This document shows, in pieces, positions 32,026 to 40,005 of a stretch of 41,741 bases of DNA. The DNA comes from Lachnospiraceae bacterium (lineage in GTDB: Bacteria; Bacillota; Clostridia; Lachnospirales; Lachnospiraceae): assembly GCA_030536455.1 (NCBI GenBank), contig JAUNPZ010000005.1:1-41741 (forward strand). The letters run 5' to 3'. Position 1 is the stretch's first letter; each line of letters starts with the position of its first letter. The notes under the pieces were generated by a model, which did no database searches, was not told where the DNA came from, and was given only the letters and a program-made list of their open reading frames with translations. The position numbers and the translations under genes are program-made.

Positions 32026-32875
32026 GGTATTCCCATGAACCTGCTTCCGGTACCCCCCCCAGCTTTCCGGTCTGCTCTCTGGAAAGCGGAACCGGGCTAT
32101 AGGAGCGATAAAATGCCTCCCAATCCCGTTCCTCCCGCAGCGGCTCTACGAAAACCGCCGTCACCTCCTGACCGCCCTTCTGTTCCCTCATCCATTCCGC
32201 CCGGCAGTTCCGGCTGGTGACCAGCACGTCACACGGAAGTTTCCAGAGCAGGGGAAGCTTCCGGTCCCTCAGATTATTCATATCATCCAGGATCAGCAGG
32301 ACCTTCTTCTCCTTCACCAGAGAACAGAGGACGTCCCATTTCTTCCAGAAATACTCGGTATGATTCCGATAGCGTCCGGCATGCCAGGCCAGATTTGCAA
32401 TGGAAATCTGCGTGTCATCGCAGATTGTATGCAGAAGATCCATATTGCAGCTCAGCCAGAGGATGCCGTCATAGCATTCCTTCATGTACCGCGCTGCCTG
32501 ACGGGCCAGGGATGTTTTCCCGATTCCTCCCATTCCATAAAGAAGCACCTTCCGCCCTTCCTTTTCGGAAAACAGCCGACCCAGGTGTTCCAGTTCTGCC
32601 TCTCTTCCCACGAAGTGTTCTCCGGAAGCAATATCCGGAAGCGCTTTAAAGCACAGCGCGTATTCGTGCGCGTTCCGATAAATCTCCTGCTTTCTCTTCC
32701 ATTCGGCCAGCGCCTCTTCTTTCTGCTTCTCCGTCTGAAAGCCGACCGGCGTATTGGAAAAGCGGCTCCGAAGCACGTTCTGATTCCATTCCCAGATCAG
32801 TTCCCGTTTCAGGCCAAATCCGGCGCCATCCTCCGGAGAAAGCAGCTCATGTTCTTTCAATCCTTTTTCTTCCAC
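31868..32875 (-). CDS. STAND ATPase, NB-ARC N-terminal half, frame lost at a G8 run
   Basis: The start is taken as GTG 32875: AGGAG lies 7 bases upstream, and the start overlaps the MATE stop by 19 bases. After a short helical N-terminus come FVGREAELEHLGRLF and the P-loop LLYGMGGIGKTSLARQAA, then Walker B VLLILDDMNN and the sensor-like LVTSRNC, all hallmarks of NB-ARC/NACHT-like STAND ATPases. These are molecular switches that assemble when a C-terminal sensor finds its ligand. The frame is right up to about 32053 and then runs on for some 60 meaningless residues to 31868. The sequence resumes in the next frame. It may be a phase-variable gene, a recent mutation or an assembly error. Confidence 0.75.
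   Translation of the reverse strand: MEEKGLKEHELLSPEDGAGFGLKRELIWEWNQNVLRSRFSNTPVGFQTEKQKEEALAEWKRKQEIYRNAHEYALCFKALPDIASGEHFVGREAELEHLGRLFSEKEGRKVLLYGMGGIGKTSLARQAARYMKECYDGILWLSCNMDLLHTICDDTQISIANLAWHAGRYRNHTEYFWKKWDVLCSLVKEKKVLLILDDMNNLRDRKLPLLWKLPCDVLVTSRNCRAEWMREQKGGQEVTAVFVEPLREERDWEAFYRSYSPVPLSREQTGKLGGVPEAGSWEYLADASGSLQSGFVRYSRRRTGGAGGLLSSDKCSECIGYPASAVSVADTGGRN
32053..32060. repeat. Homopolymer of eight C (G on coding strand) at the STAND frameshift
   Basis: TA followed by eight C on plus. Seven residues would restore one open frame of about 730 codons from 32875 to 30691. I saw no longer G or C run inside any other gene in the window. Confidence 0.85.
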
Positions 32876-34005
32876 ACTGCAGCTCCTCCCTTCATGGCAT
32901 GCCGGAAAAAGAACACACCGGCTGCCGTCTGCAGCATCCATCCGGCTGCAACGCCAAAGGCTGCCGCTTCATACCCGAATGCCGGAGCCAGCACATACGC
33001 CGTCACCAGCATCACAGCCAGATGAAGGATACCCAGGCAGACCACCTGAACATAACGTCCCATGGCCTGCAGCGCGTTCCGGTACAGGATAAAGAATGCC
33101 GCCGGGAATGCCGATACCGTAATCCGAATCCAGTCTGCCGCAGAAACAGCCACCGCTGTCTGATTCGTACCGGTCAGGATACGCAGAAGCGGATATCCCA
33201 TCAGGTAAACCACGCCGATTGCCATAAGACCGTACCATACCATCCATCTCACCAGCCGTCTGTGATACCGCCGGATATTCTCCCGGTTCCCCGCCCCCAC
33301 ATTCTGCCCGGTAATCACGCCGGACGCCGTCCCCAGTTCTCCCGGCAGAACCAGAAGAACCGTCTGGAGGCGCACTGCCCAGGTCTGCCCGGCAATCATC
33401 TCAACCGGGAAGGTATTGACGGTTCTCTGCAGGAACAGGTCACCTGCCGCACCCAGGACAAAATATGCGGTCTTCGAAAAACCGTTCTTCATCAGATCCT
33501 GCCAGGCAGCCGCCAGGAAACTAAAATAGCCGGTTTCCCCCACCGCCTGCAGCGTTACCAGAAGGAACAGCTTTGCCGTCATGGCTCCGCTTCCGGCAAA
33601 TGCCGTCCGCAGATATCGTCCCGCATCATCAAACAGCTCCGCCGGAACATTGCCCGCCAGAAGCATCCGATACGTAAACGGAAGCGCCGCAATTCCCAGT
33701 ACGCCAAGCATCAGCGTACAGACAGCCAGCGCCGAAAAGCTTTGCCTGAAATAATCTTCGTCATTTCTCCCAACTGCTTTTCCCAGGTAAATTCCAAATC
33801 CATACATCATTCCGCAGATAAAGTTGCTGCGGACTGCAAGAAAGCCACTGCAGGCGCCAATTACCGCTACTGCACGATAATCCAGAACGTGACTGACTAC
33901 AATCGTATTGATCAGTGCATACACCTGCTGGAACAGTTCTGCTGCTATCAGCGGAATCAGAAAACAAATCAGATCTTTACCGGAATCCTGTTTCGTAAAA
34001 TCCAT
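32857..34005 (-). CDS. MATE family efflux transporter
   Basis: 382 residues from ATG 34005 (GGGGAGGGG upstream). The start resembles MATE proteins (LICFLIPLIAAELFQQVYALINTIVVSHVLD), followed by VAVIGACSGFLAV, GYFSFLAAAWQDLMKNG and a second-half SGVITGQNVGAGNRENIRRY. About ten to twelve membrane helices are present; the length is below the family's usual 440-460, so one or two helices may be short or missing. MATE proteins export drugs, metabolites or peptides in exchange for Na+ or H+. The stop overlaps the STAND start, so the pump and the ATPase are translationally coupled. It is the first gene of the proposed operon. Confidence 0.88.
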   Translation of the reverse strand: MDFTKQDSGKDLICFLIPLIAAELFQQVYALINTIVVSHVLDYRAVAVIGACSGFLAVRSNFICGMMYGFGIYLGKAVGRNDEDYFRQSFSALAVCTLMLGVLGIAALPFTYRMLLAGNVPAELFDDAGRYLRTAFAGSGAMTAKLFLLVTLQAVGETGYFSFLAAAWQDLMKNGFSKTAYFVLGAAGDLFLQRTVNTFPVEMIAGQTWAVRLQTVLLVLPGELGTASGVITGQNVGAGNRENIRRYHRRLVRWMVWYGLMAIGVVYLMGYPLLRILTGTNQTAVAVSAADWIRITVSAFPAAFFILYRNALQAMGRYVQVVCLGILHLAVMLVTAYVLAPAFGYEAAAFGVAAGWMLQTAAGVFFFRHAMKGGAAVWKKKD

Positions 34006-34029
34006 GCTTTTCCCCTCCCCATTGTAAAC

Positions 34030-34059
34030 ACCATAACATCTGCCCCCTGCCGAAGTCAA
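34030..34059 (-). promoter_or_regulatory. Promoter of the MATE operon, extended -10
   Basis: On minus: TTGACT (34054-34059), an 18-base spacer and TATGGT (34030-34035), preceded by TG one base upstream, giving an extended -10 box. Confidence 0.65.
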
Positions 34060-34068
34060 TTCCATTAT

Positions 34069-34127
34069 GTACGGATTACCGGCTTCTGTACTTGATTATG
34101 GGTTTAGCATAGATTCCGGTAATGTAC
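34069..34127. promoter_or_regulatory. Inverted repeat upstream of the MATE promoter, possible operator
   Basis: GTACGGATTACCGG (34069-34082) and CCGGTAATGTAC (34116-34127) are inverted copies of each other, apart from two extra bases in the left arm, 33 bases apart. The left arm ends 10 bases upstream of the -35 box. The spacing suits a looped operator pair rather than a terminator, and no T run follows. Confidence 0.5.
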
Positions 34128-34161
34128 AATGATGTAAGTTTTAACATCAAATAGAAAAAGA

Positions 34162-34219
34162 ACTCCGGAGCTTTTCAATCATCTGTCCGACAGACATCAT
34201 CAAAAGCCCGGAGTCTTTT
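34162..34219. terminator. Bidirectional terminator after the second NSS gene
   Basis: Outer arms ACTCCGG...GCTTTT and AAAAGC...CGGAGT pair with one mismatch, and a further stem forms inside (CTGTC with GACAG), giving a long hairpin at 34162-34214. CTTTTT follows on plus and TTCTTTTTCT on minus. It ends the minus-strand transporter transcript about 40 bases past its stop. Confidence 0.8.
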
Positions 34220-34253
34220 TAGTTTTATCAAGCCATTTTTTCCGCTTCTTTTC

Positions 34254-35594
34254 TCAGCCGATCCCCCCAAAGAAAATTCCCATCACATACACAAACAGGG
34301 TAATCCCCACAAACACATATTTCGTCACCGGCTCGAACCAGCCGCCCAGCGGCTTCTTCCGGCCTAACTGCACCTGCTCTCTGGCATATCCCTTCGGACA
34401 GACCCAGAAGAACATAACCGCCGCCAGCAGCGCTCCCAGCGGAATGATGTAGATCGACACGGCATCCATCCATGCCCCTACCTTGTCCCCACTTTCGATG
34501 AAGACACCCACTGCCGCAGAAACTGCCGCTATGATACATACTGCTGTAATCCTTGACAATTTGAACTGCTCCTGCAGCGCCTCGATTGGCGTCTCAAACA
34601 GGTTCATCAAAGAGGTGATGGCCGCAAACAGTACGGCGATAAAGAACACCACTGCAAACACCTGGCCCAGCGGCATCTGCCGGAACACAGCCGGAAGGGT
34701 GATGAACATCAGCGGCGGACCGCTGGACACATCCATCCCGAACGCAAACACGGCCGGAATCACCACCATGCCTGCCAGAAGGGCGGCACAGGTGTCGAAA
34801 AATGCCACATTTCTGGCGCATTCCACCACATCCGCATCCTTTTTCAGATAGCTGCCGTACACCAGCGTGCCGGAGCCGGCCAGAGACAGTGAGAAAAACG
34901 CCTGTCCCAGCGCATAGACCCAGGTTTTGATATCACCCAGCATCTGCCATTTTGGCACAAACATATAGCGGTAGCCCTCCAGCGCACCCGGAAGGGTCGC
35001 CACCCGCGCCAGCAGGATGATAAAGAATACGAAAAATACCGGCATCATAATCTTATTCATCTTCTCGATTCCCCCGGTCACACCGAGAATCATAATCACG
35101 AAGGTAATGCCCAGTCCCAGCATCTGCCAGCCCACGCTTCCGAAATCCACAGCCAGCGCGCCAAAATAGGCCCCCATATCGGCTGCCTCGAACAGCTGCC
35201 CGGTTACAGCGCTGCACAGATATTTTAAAAACCAGCCTACCACCACGGAATATCCGATGGCAATTGCCAGAGAGCCAATCACCGGTATCATGCCGATGAG
35301 CCTTCCCGGAACCCTTCCCTTCTTTCCAAAACGCAGCTCACAGGCATTGGAAAATGCGCCTAACGGCCCGGTTTTCATCCCCCGGCCAAATGCCATCTCG
35401 CCAATCTCACCAGAAAAGCCCAGCAGCACCACAAAGATAAAATACGGAATCAGAAATGCCGCCCCGCCGAATTTTCCTGTCCGATACGGGAACATCCAGA
35501 TATTCCCCATTCCCACCGCCGAACCGATGCAGGCGATGACAAAGCCGAGCCTGGTGCGGAATTCATCTCTTTCTTTCCCCTTTTTGTTTCCCAT
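34254..35594 (-). CDS. Sodium-dependent transporter, NSS (SNF) family (second copy)
   Basis: 446 residues with AAGGAG 8 bases upstream of ATG 35594. TM1 carries the Na+-site signature SAVGMGNIWMFPYRTG, followed by FGGAAFLIPYFIFVVLLG. TM6 reads YALGQAFFSLSLAGSGTLVYGSY and TM8 contains SLMNLFETPIEAL. These are standard LeuT-fold features; eleven membrane helices are likely, as in most bacterial members. It is only distantly similar to the copy at 13962-15428 (that one has a longer C-terminus), so the two probably take different amino acids or amines. It has its own promoter, made of the same 36-bp element that drives the 2814 gene, and its own terminator. Confidence 0.93.
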   Translation of the reverse strand: MGNKKGKERDEFRTRLGFVIACIGSAVGMGNIWMFPYRTGKFGGAAFLIPYFIFVVLLGFSGEIGEMAFGRGMKTGPLGAFSNACELRFGKKGRVPGRLIGMIPVIGSLAIAIGYSVVVGWFLKYLCSAVTGQLFEAADMGAYFGALAVDFGSVGWQMLGLGITFVIMILGVTGGIEKMNKIMMPVFFVFFIILLARVATLPGALEGYRYMFVPKWQMLGDIKTWVYALGQAFFSLSLAGSGTLVYGSYLKKDADVVECARNVAFFDTCAALLAGMVVIPAVFAFGMDVSSGPPLMFITLPAVFRQMPLGQVFAVVFFIAVLFAAITSLMNLFETPIEALQEQFKLSRITAVCIIAAVSAAVGVFIESGDKVGAWMDAVSIYIIPLGALLAAVMFFWVCPKGYAREQVQLGRKKPLGGWFEPVTKYVFVGITLFVYVMGIFFGGIG

Positions 35595-35646
35595 GTTTCT
35601 AACTCCTTCAGTTTCTTTTCTTTCTGCCCCGCAGGCATATCTTTAT

Positions 35647-35682
35647 TATTATACCGCAGCTTTTCTTGCGAAGCAACTAAAA
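35647..35682 (-). promoter_or_regulatory. Promoter of the second NSS gene, copy of the 2742-2777 element
   Basis: On minus: TTGCTT (35671-35676), 17 bases, TATAAT (35648-35653). The 36 bases match 2742-2777 with one mismatch, including the TTGC-ttc-GCAA inverted repeat over the -35 box. Two unrelated genes 33 kb apart thus share one promoter/operator module. Confidence 0.8.
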
Positions 35683-35711
35683 CAAAGAGCCCTGCCGAAG
35701 CAAGGCCCCTC
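35682..35711 (-). terminator. Terminator after the response regulator gene
   Basis: On minus, GCCTTGC-ttcg-GCAGGGC forms a stem (with G-T pairs) around a TTCG-type loop and is followed by TCTTTGTTTT. The T run merges with the start of the promoter element at 35647-35682. Confidence 0.75.
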
Positions 35712-36530
35712 TCAGGACAACGTATTCCGATACTCATTCGCCGTAACCCCGGCCACTTTCTTAAATACCCTGGAAAAATGCGCCATGTCCAGGAATCCTA
35801 CCAGCTCCGCCACGTCTCCCACCCGCAGCCCCGGATCCTTTAAAAGCTCCTTGGCCTTCTCAATCCGCACATGATTCAGGATATCGGAAAAGCTCTGGCC
35901 CCGGTATCGGTTCAGCAGCTTGCTCAGATGCCACTGGCTGACAAACACATGGTCCGCCACCTCCTCCAGCTTCAGCTTGTTCTGGTAATTTTCCTCGATG
36001 TAGCTGATGGCATTATTTACCACAAAGCTTCCGGCATCCCTTTCCTCAGCTCCCTTCCCGGAAGCTTCCATGCTTTCCGCCTGTTCTTTCCGGTCTGCAG
36101 CTTCCCCGGCCGCCGGTGTGTGTTCCGGCTCCTGCCGCTCCGGCCAGATGCCCTTCCGCTCCAGATTTCCCACCATCACCTGAACCGCCTCCTGGATTTC
36201 ATCCATTTTCGACGGCTTTAACAGAAACCGGGTGACGCCAAGGCGGATGGCCTCTCTGGCGTACTCGAAATCACGGTATCCGGTGAGAATGGCGATTTCC
36301 ATATCCGGATACTCGCTCTTCACGCCGGCAATCATATTCAGGCCGTTAAGGCCCGGCATACAGATGTCTGAAAAAAGCAGATCCGGCTTTTCTCTTCGAA
36401 TCAGCTCCGTTCCCTCTTCTCCGTTCTCTGCCGTAGCGGTCACACGGCAGCCCCATTTTTCCCAGGGAAAGCTTCTGGATAATCCCTCTACGATAATCGG
36501 CTCATCATCTATGATGGCAACCTTCCACAT
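35712..36530 (-). CDS. Response regulator, YesN type (receiver plus AraC DNA-binding domain)
   Basis: 272 residues from ATG 36530 (GAAGGGGG upstream). The receiver domain holds VAIIDDEPIIVEGL, the phospho-acceptor Asp55 in LLFSDICMPG, and LLKPSKMDE. A low-complexity Glu/Ala-rich linker follows (about 130-165). The C-terminal AraC domain has two HTH motifs (LEEVADHVFVSQWHLSKLLN and VGDVAELVGFLDMAHFSRVFKK). It should be phosphorylated by the YesM-type kinase at 40006 and activate the solute-binding-protein and permease genes in response to an external sugar. It is the last gene of the ABC cluster, 26 bases after the permease stop. Confidence 0.93.
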   Translation of the reverse strand: MWKVAIIDDEPIIVEGLSRSFPWEKWGCRVTATAENGEEGTELIRREKPDLLFSDICMPGLNGLNMIAGVKSEYPDMEIAILTGYRDFEYAREAIRLGVTRFLLKPSKMDEIQEAVQVMVGNLERKGIWPERQEPEHTPAAGEAADRKEQAESMEASGKGAEERDAGSFVVNNAISYIEENYQNKLKLEEVADHVFVSQWHLSKLLNRYRGQSFSDILNHVRIEKAKELLKDPGLRVGDVAELVGFLDMAHFSRVFKKVAGVTANEYRNTLS

Positions 36531-36556
36531 ATAATCCCCCTTCTCCGCTTCCGTCA

Positions 36557-37414
36557 TTACCCCTTCACCGCGCCTGCCGTCATTCCCTTGATGATGTACT
36601 TCTGCAGGAAAATATATACGATTACCATGGGAATCACCACCAGCGTCACCGCCGCGGCCATCAGACCGTAATCCGTTCCCTCTCTGGAGGTAATGTTGTT
36701 TAACAGGGTGGTGATGCCCTTAAATTCCTCTCTTCTTAAGAAGAACATCTGGGTAAACAAATCATTATAGCTCCACAGGAAGGAGAAAATCGTTACCGTG
36801 GCAAAGCTGGGCTTGGTCAGCGGCACGACAATCTTCGTGAAAATCTGGAACGGCGTGCAGCCCTCCAGGAATGCGGATTCCTCCAGCTCGATGGGCAGTC
36901 CCTTTATGTACCCCGACAGCACCACGATGGCAAATGACAGATTTCCGGCCACCTGGGGAAGAATCACGGACAGCATGCTCTTTAACCAGCTTCCCGTATT
37001 CGCCAGCCCCCACAATACCTCCATGCGGTGAACGGGAATGATGGTTGCAAACACCGGAAACATCATTCCGGCGATTACGATTGTCTGCAGCAGTCCCTTC
37101 AGCTTAAAGCTGTACCGCACCAGGGCGAAGCTTGCCAGACCGGCCAGTATAATAACAATTATACACACCATGGTGGAAATGAACAAGCTGTTCTTATAGG
37201 CCCGGAAAATGTTCAGATCCCGGAATGCCTTCCGGTAATTGGCCGTGGTAAACAGCGCTCCGGTCGGCAGGGCAAATGAATTCTCCAGGATTTTATTCTT
37301 CGCCTTGAAGGAGTTCTGGAACACCCAGAGAAGCGGATAAATCGTGGTCATTGCCCAGAAGATCAGAAGCAGGTACACGAAGATCATGCCGATGGATATT
37401 TTCTTCTTTTTCAT
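36557..37414 (-). CDS. Carbohydrate ABC transporter permease, MalG type
   Basis: 285 residues with GAGGAGGGAAA upstream. Six membrane helices are expected. The first is ISIGMIFVYLLLIFWAMTTI, followed by the conserved YPLLWVFQNSFK. The cytoplasmic EAA loop is ELEESAFLEGCTPFQIFTK, with the usual IVVPLTKP after it. The C-terminus FLQKYIIKGMTAGAVKG is the classic end of the family. It pairs with the MalF-type permease 15 bases upstream to form the membrane channel of a CUT1 sugar importer. No ATPase gene is in the cluster; a shared MsmK/UgpC-type ATPase elsewhere is expected. Confidence 0.95.
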   Translation of the reverse strand: MKKKKISIGMIFVYLLLIFWAMTTIYPLLWVFQNSFKAKNKILENSFALPTGALFTTANYRKAFRDLNIFRAYKNSLFISTMVCIIVIILAGLASFALVRYSFKLKGLLQTIVIAGMMFPVFATIIPVHRMEVLWGLANTGSWLKSMLSVILPQVAGNLSFAIVVLSGYIKGLPIELEESAFLEGCTPFQIFTKIVVPLTKPSFATVTIFSFLWSYNDLFTQMFFLRREEFKGITTLLNNITSREGTDYGLMAAAVTLVVIPMVIVYIFLQKYIIKGMTAGAVKG

Positions 37415-37429
37415 CTCGTTTCCCTCCTC

Positions 37430-38317
37430 TTAATATTCTTTCTCATGGAAGACCATGTTTACCACCTTGGACAGCACCACGCCAAGGATTACAATCATCA
37501 GTGCCAGGGTGGAGCCATAGTCGATGTTCTTGGCCTCCATGGTCTGATAGTACATATAGGTACCGGTTAAGAAGGTGCTTTTGGTTGGAATCCCCTTCGG
37601 GAACATGGTCCACGGAAGGTCGAATACCTTCAGCGCGCCGGTTACGGCCAGCACCACGCAGGTGCAGACTACGTTGCGTACCAGCGGCAGGGTAATATAG
37701 CGAACTCGCTGAAGCTTCGTGGCTCCGTCGATGGAAGCCACCTCATAAAGCTCTCCGGAGATATTATTCAAGCCTGTGATAATGATAACAAAGTAAAATC
37801 CTACATACTGCCACATAACGGGAAGCATCATGGTAAAAAGGGCAAGCCCTTTTCCTTTCCAGTCAATCAGCTCCGTCCTTCCGAACATCTCTAAAATCTG
37901 GTTAATCATACCCTTGTCATATAAGAATACAAGGTTGAACAAAAGACCAAGCGCCGTTGCGCTGATTACAATCGGGAAAAAGTACACGGTCCGGAACAGG
38001 CTGCCGCCCCACGGGATATTGTCTACCAGAAGTGCAAGAAAGAGGGCGATTCCCACCTGGCCGAAAATCGTGACCAGTATCATCTTTAAGGTGTTGATTA
38101 ATGAAATTCTTACAACCGGGTCGGTGAACAGCTTGACATAATTCTCGTACCACGGTTCATTCCAGCCGTTTCCTCCGCTGCCCAGCACCTTAATGTGCTG
38201 GAAGCTGTTTATGATATTCTGAAAAAATGGATAATACAGAAACAGCCCGATAAAGAAGAACGCCGGAAAGAGGAAGAAAAACAACGGCTTTTTATTTTTG
38301 TAGATATTTGCACTCAT
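37430..38317 (-). CDS. Carbohydrate ABC transporter permease, MalF type
   Basis: 295 residues with GGAGG upstream of ATG 38317. The N-terminus is typical of the family (KPLFFFLFPAFFFIGLFLYYPFFQNI), and the EAA loop reads ELYEVASIDGATKLQRVRYI with TLPLVRN after it. Six membrane helices. It forms the heterodimeric pore with the MalG-type protein. It is separated from the solute-binding protein gene by 158 bases holding two hairpins without minus-strand T runs, which is consistent with lower or separately tuned permease expression. Confidence 0.95.
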   Translation of the reverse strand: MSANIYKNKKPLFFFLFPAFFFIGLFLYYPFFQNIINSFQHIKVLGSGGNGWNEPWYENYVKLFTDPVVRISLINTLKMILVTIFGQVGIALFLALLVDNIPWGGSLFRTVYFFPIVISATALGLLFNLVFLYDKGMINQILEMFGRTELIDWKGKGLALFTMMLPVMWQYVGFYFVIIITGLNNISGELYEVASIDGATKLQRVRYITLPLVRNVVCTCVVLAVTGALKVFDLPWTMFPKGIPTKSTFLTGTYMYYQTMEAKNIDYGSTLALMIVILGVVLSKVVNMVFHEKEY

Positions 38318-38369
38318 AACGTTCCTCCATTTCCCATCATTTATTTCTTGAAAAGACCTTTTTAGTACT

Positions 38370-38458
38370 CCGGCACAGGTGGAAAATCCAACTGTGCCGG
38401 TTTTTTACTGCCTATTTACTTTTTCAGAATCGTCAGATTTCGGTTCCTGCCGATTCTG
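38370..38458 (-). promoter_or_regulatory. Two intercistronic hairpins between solute-binding protein and permease genes
   Basis: CCGGCACAG (38370-38378) pairs with CTGTGCCGG (38392-38400), with further inner pairs; CAGAATCG (38425-38432) pairs with CGATTCTG (38451-38458). On the minus strand neither is followed by a T run. They look like RNA-stabilising or processing structures, or partial attenuators, rather than full terminators; they would stabilise the upstream message. Confidence 0.6.
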
Positions 38459-38475
38459 TTTTCCTTTTCCAAATC

Positions 38476-39870
38476 CTACTGATTGTGATAAATCTCCAGA
38501 CCTTCCGCTACTGCGTCTGCTGCATCCACATCGCCGGATACGATATCGCCCATGCCGTCAAAGGTGGATACACGGCAGTCGCCGTTAAAGATATCCTGAA
38601 CTGCGCCGGTCAGGGACGTACATCCAGCCATCATTGCCATGGATTTTACCTGAAGCTCGTTAAATACGGACTCGTCAACCTTTGGAGAATTCTTTAAAGC
38701 GCTTGCGGTATGCTGTGCGAATACCGGAACCACCTCGTCACTGGTCATATGGGTTACGAAGTCAACCGCTGCCTCTCTCTTGGCCGGGTCGTCCCATGCC
38801 TTCTTGGTGATGTAGTAGCCCATGGACAGACCGCCGACTAAATCAGAAGCCTTTCTTACATCGCTTCCCGGAACATAGGTGACATCATAGTCTGCCAGCT
38901 TCTCTGCGTCCAGAGTAGACGGGTCTTCTGCATCGGTCTGGCATGCTGCCACGATACCGCCGACCTTCCAGCTTCCGTCGATCAAGAATGCTGCCTTGCC
39001 TTCCATAAACATATTGAAGGTCTCTTCATCCAGAGCGGATAAGGTATTCTCCGGGAAGTAGCCCAGCTCATACAGTTCCTTGATATCGTTGATACCGTCA
39101 ACCCATGCCTGGCCTAATTCGTCATCGGCGGTTTCCGGAACGTTCAGGTGCTTTTCCGGGCCGGTATGGTTGAAGATACAGAACTCCCACCAGTAATGCG
39201 GAATATTTCCAAGAGCTGCCGCGATTGGCGTATAGCCTGCGTCCTTAATCTTCTGACAGTCTGCCTTAAATGCATCCCAGGTATAATCCGGGCCAGGCAT
39301 CTCCACTCCGGCCTCTTCCAGAATCGCGGTATTCACAAACATCGCCTCCCAGAAGCCGTTTACCGGAACTGCATATTTCTTGCCGTCCACTAAAGAAGGA
39401 GCGATACGGCCGTCATCCATATTGCCTGCGTACTCCGGATACTCGGCGCGGATATCATCGATGGACATCACCTTTCCGGCCTCGATAAATGGATTTGCAT
39501 CTGCGCCGTTAAAGAAGAAGAGGACATCCGGCTCAGAGTTGGTCTCAAAATCGGTGATGACTCTGGTCTTAAAGGTTTCATCACTGGTTGCGGACATATC
39601 CACTACGGTATTGCCGGTTTTTTCTTCCCATGCCTTGTAGGCGTCCTTGTAGTTCTGTGAGTTCTGGTCATTGCCGGCGAAGGTGGTCACAACCTCCAGC
39701 TCGACTGCGGCTTTCGCTGCCTCAGTTGGCGCTGCGGTGGTTTCCGGAGCTTTTGTCTCAGCCGGAGCTGCGGTGGTTTCCGGAGCCTTGGTCTCCTTCG
39801 GTGCGGATGAACAGGCCACAAGTGACACTGCCATGGTGCATGCTAATGCTGCTGCTGTGAGTTTCTTCAT
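38476..39870 (-). CDS. Extracellular sugar-binding lipoprotein of the ABC transporter
   Basis: 464 residues with GGGAGG upstream. The signal ends in a lipobox (MAVSLVACSS). A linker with a tandem KAPETTAAPAET repeat (about 25-50) tethers the protein. The mature part is a type 1 extracellular solute-binding protein: VVTTFAGNDQNSQNYKDAY, DVLFFFNGADANPFIEAGK, KKYAVPVNGFWEAMFVN, then FMEGKAAFLIDGSWKVGG, which is the usual family order. Aromatic residues around HYWWEFCIF suggest carbohydrate stacking. It delivers the sugar to the two permeases. The sugar cannot be named. It has its own promoter about 90 bases upstream. Confidence 0.95.
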   Translation of the reverse strand: MKKLTAAALACTMAVSLVACSSAPKETKAPETTAAPAETKAPETTAAPTEAAKAAVELEVVTTFAGNDQNSQNYKDAYKAWEEKTGNTVVDMSATSDETFKTRVITDFETNSEPDVLFFFNGADANPFIEAGKVMSIDDIRAEYPEYAGNMDDGRIAPSLVDGKKYAVPVNGFWEAMFVNTAILEEAGVEMPGPDYTWDAFKADCQKIKDAGYTPIAAALGNIPHYWWEFCIFNHTGPEKHLNVPETADDELGQAWVDGINDIKELYELGYFPENTLSALDEETFNMFMEGKAAFLIDGSWKVGGIVAACQTDAEDPSTLDAEKLADYDVTYVPGSDVRKASDLVGGLSMGYYITKKAWDDPAKREAAVDFVTHMTSDEVVPVFAQHTASALKNSPKVDESVFNELQVKSMAMMAGCTSLTGAVQDIFNGDCRVSTFDGMGDIVSGDVDAADAVAEGLEIYHNQ

Positions 39871-39957
39871 AACGTTTACCTCCCAATCATTTTTTTGAAG
39901 GACCGCCTTCCTTCAGACGGCCGTTCCGTTGATAAGTGTTTCGCTTTTCCTTATGTT

Positions 39958-39987
39958 ATTATCATACTCTCAGCAGCCGGAAAACAA
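39958..39987 (-). promoter_or_regulatory. Likely promoter of the ABC transporter genes
   Basis: On minus: TTGTTT (39982-39987), an 18-base spacer and GATAAT (39958-39963). A roughly 85-base leader with a weak GCCGTCT/AGGCGGT stem precedes the solute-binding protein start. The weak -35 box fits activation by the YesN-type regulator. Confidence 0.5.
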
Positions 39988-40005
39988 AATTGTCAGTCTT
40001 GGTAT

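Noticed and set aside
32899-34095. 398-residue plus-strand open frame opposite the MATE gene
   Set aside because: It mirrors the MATE gene, is rich in His, Arg and Gln in a way typical of antisense shadows, and has no ribosome site or family motif.
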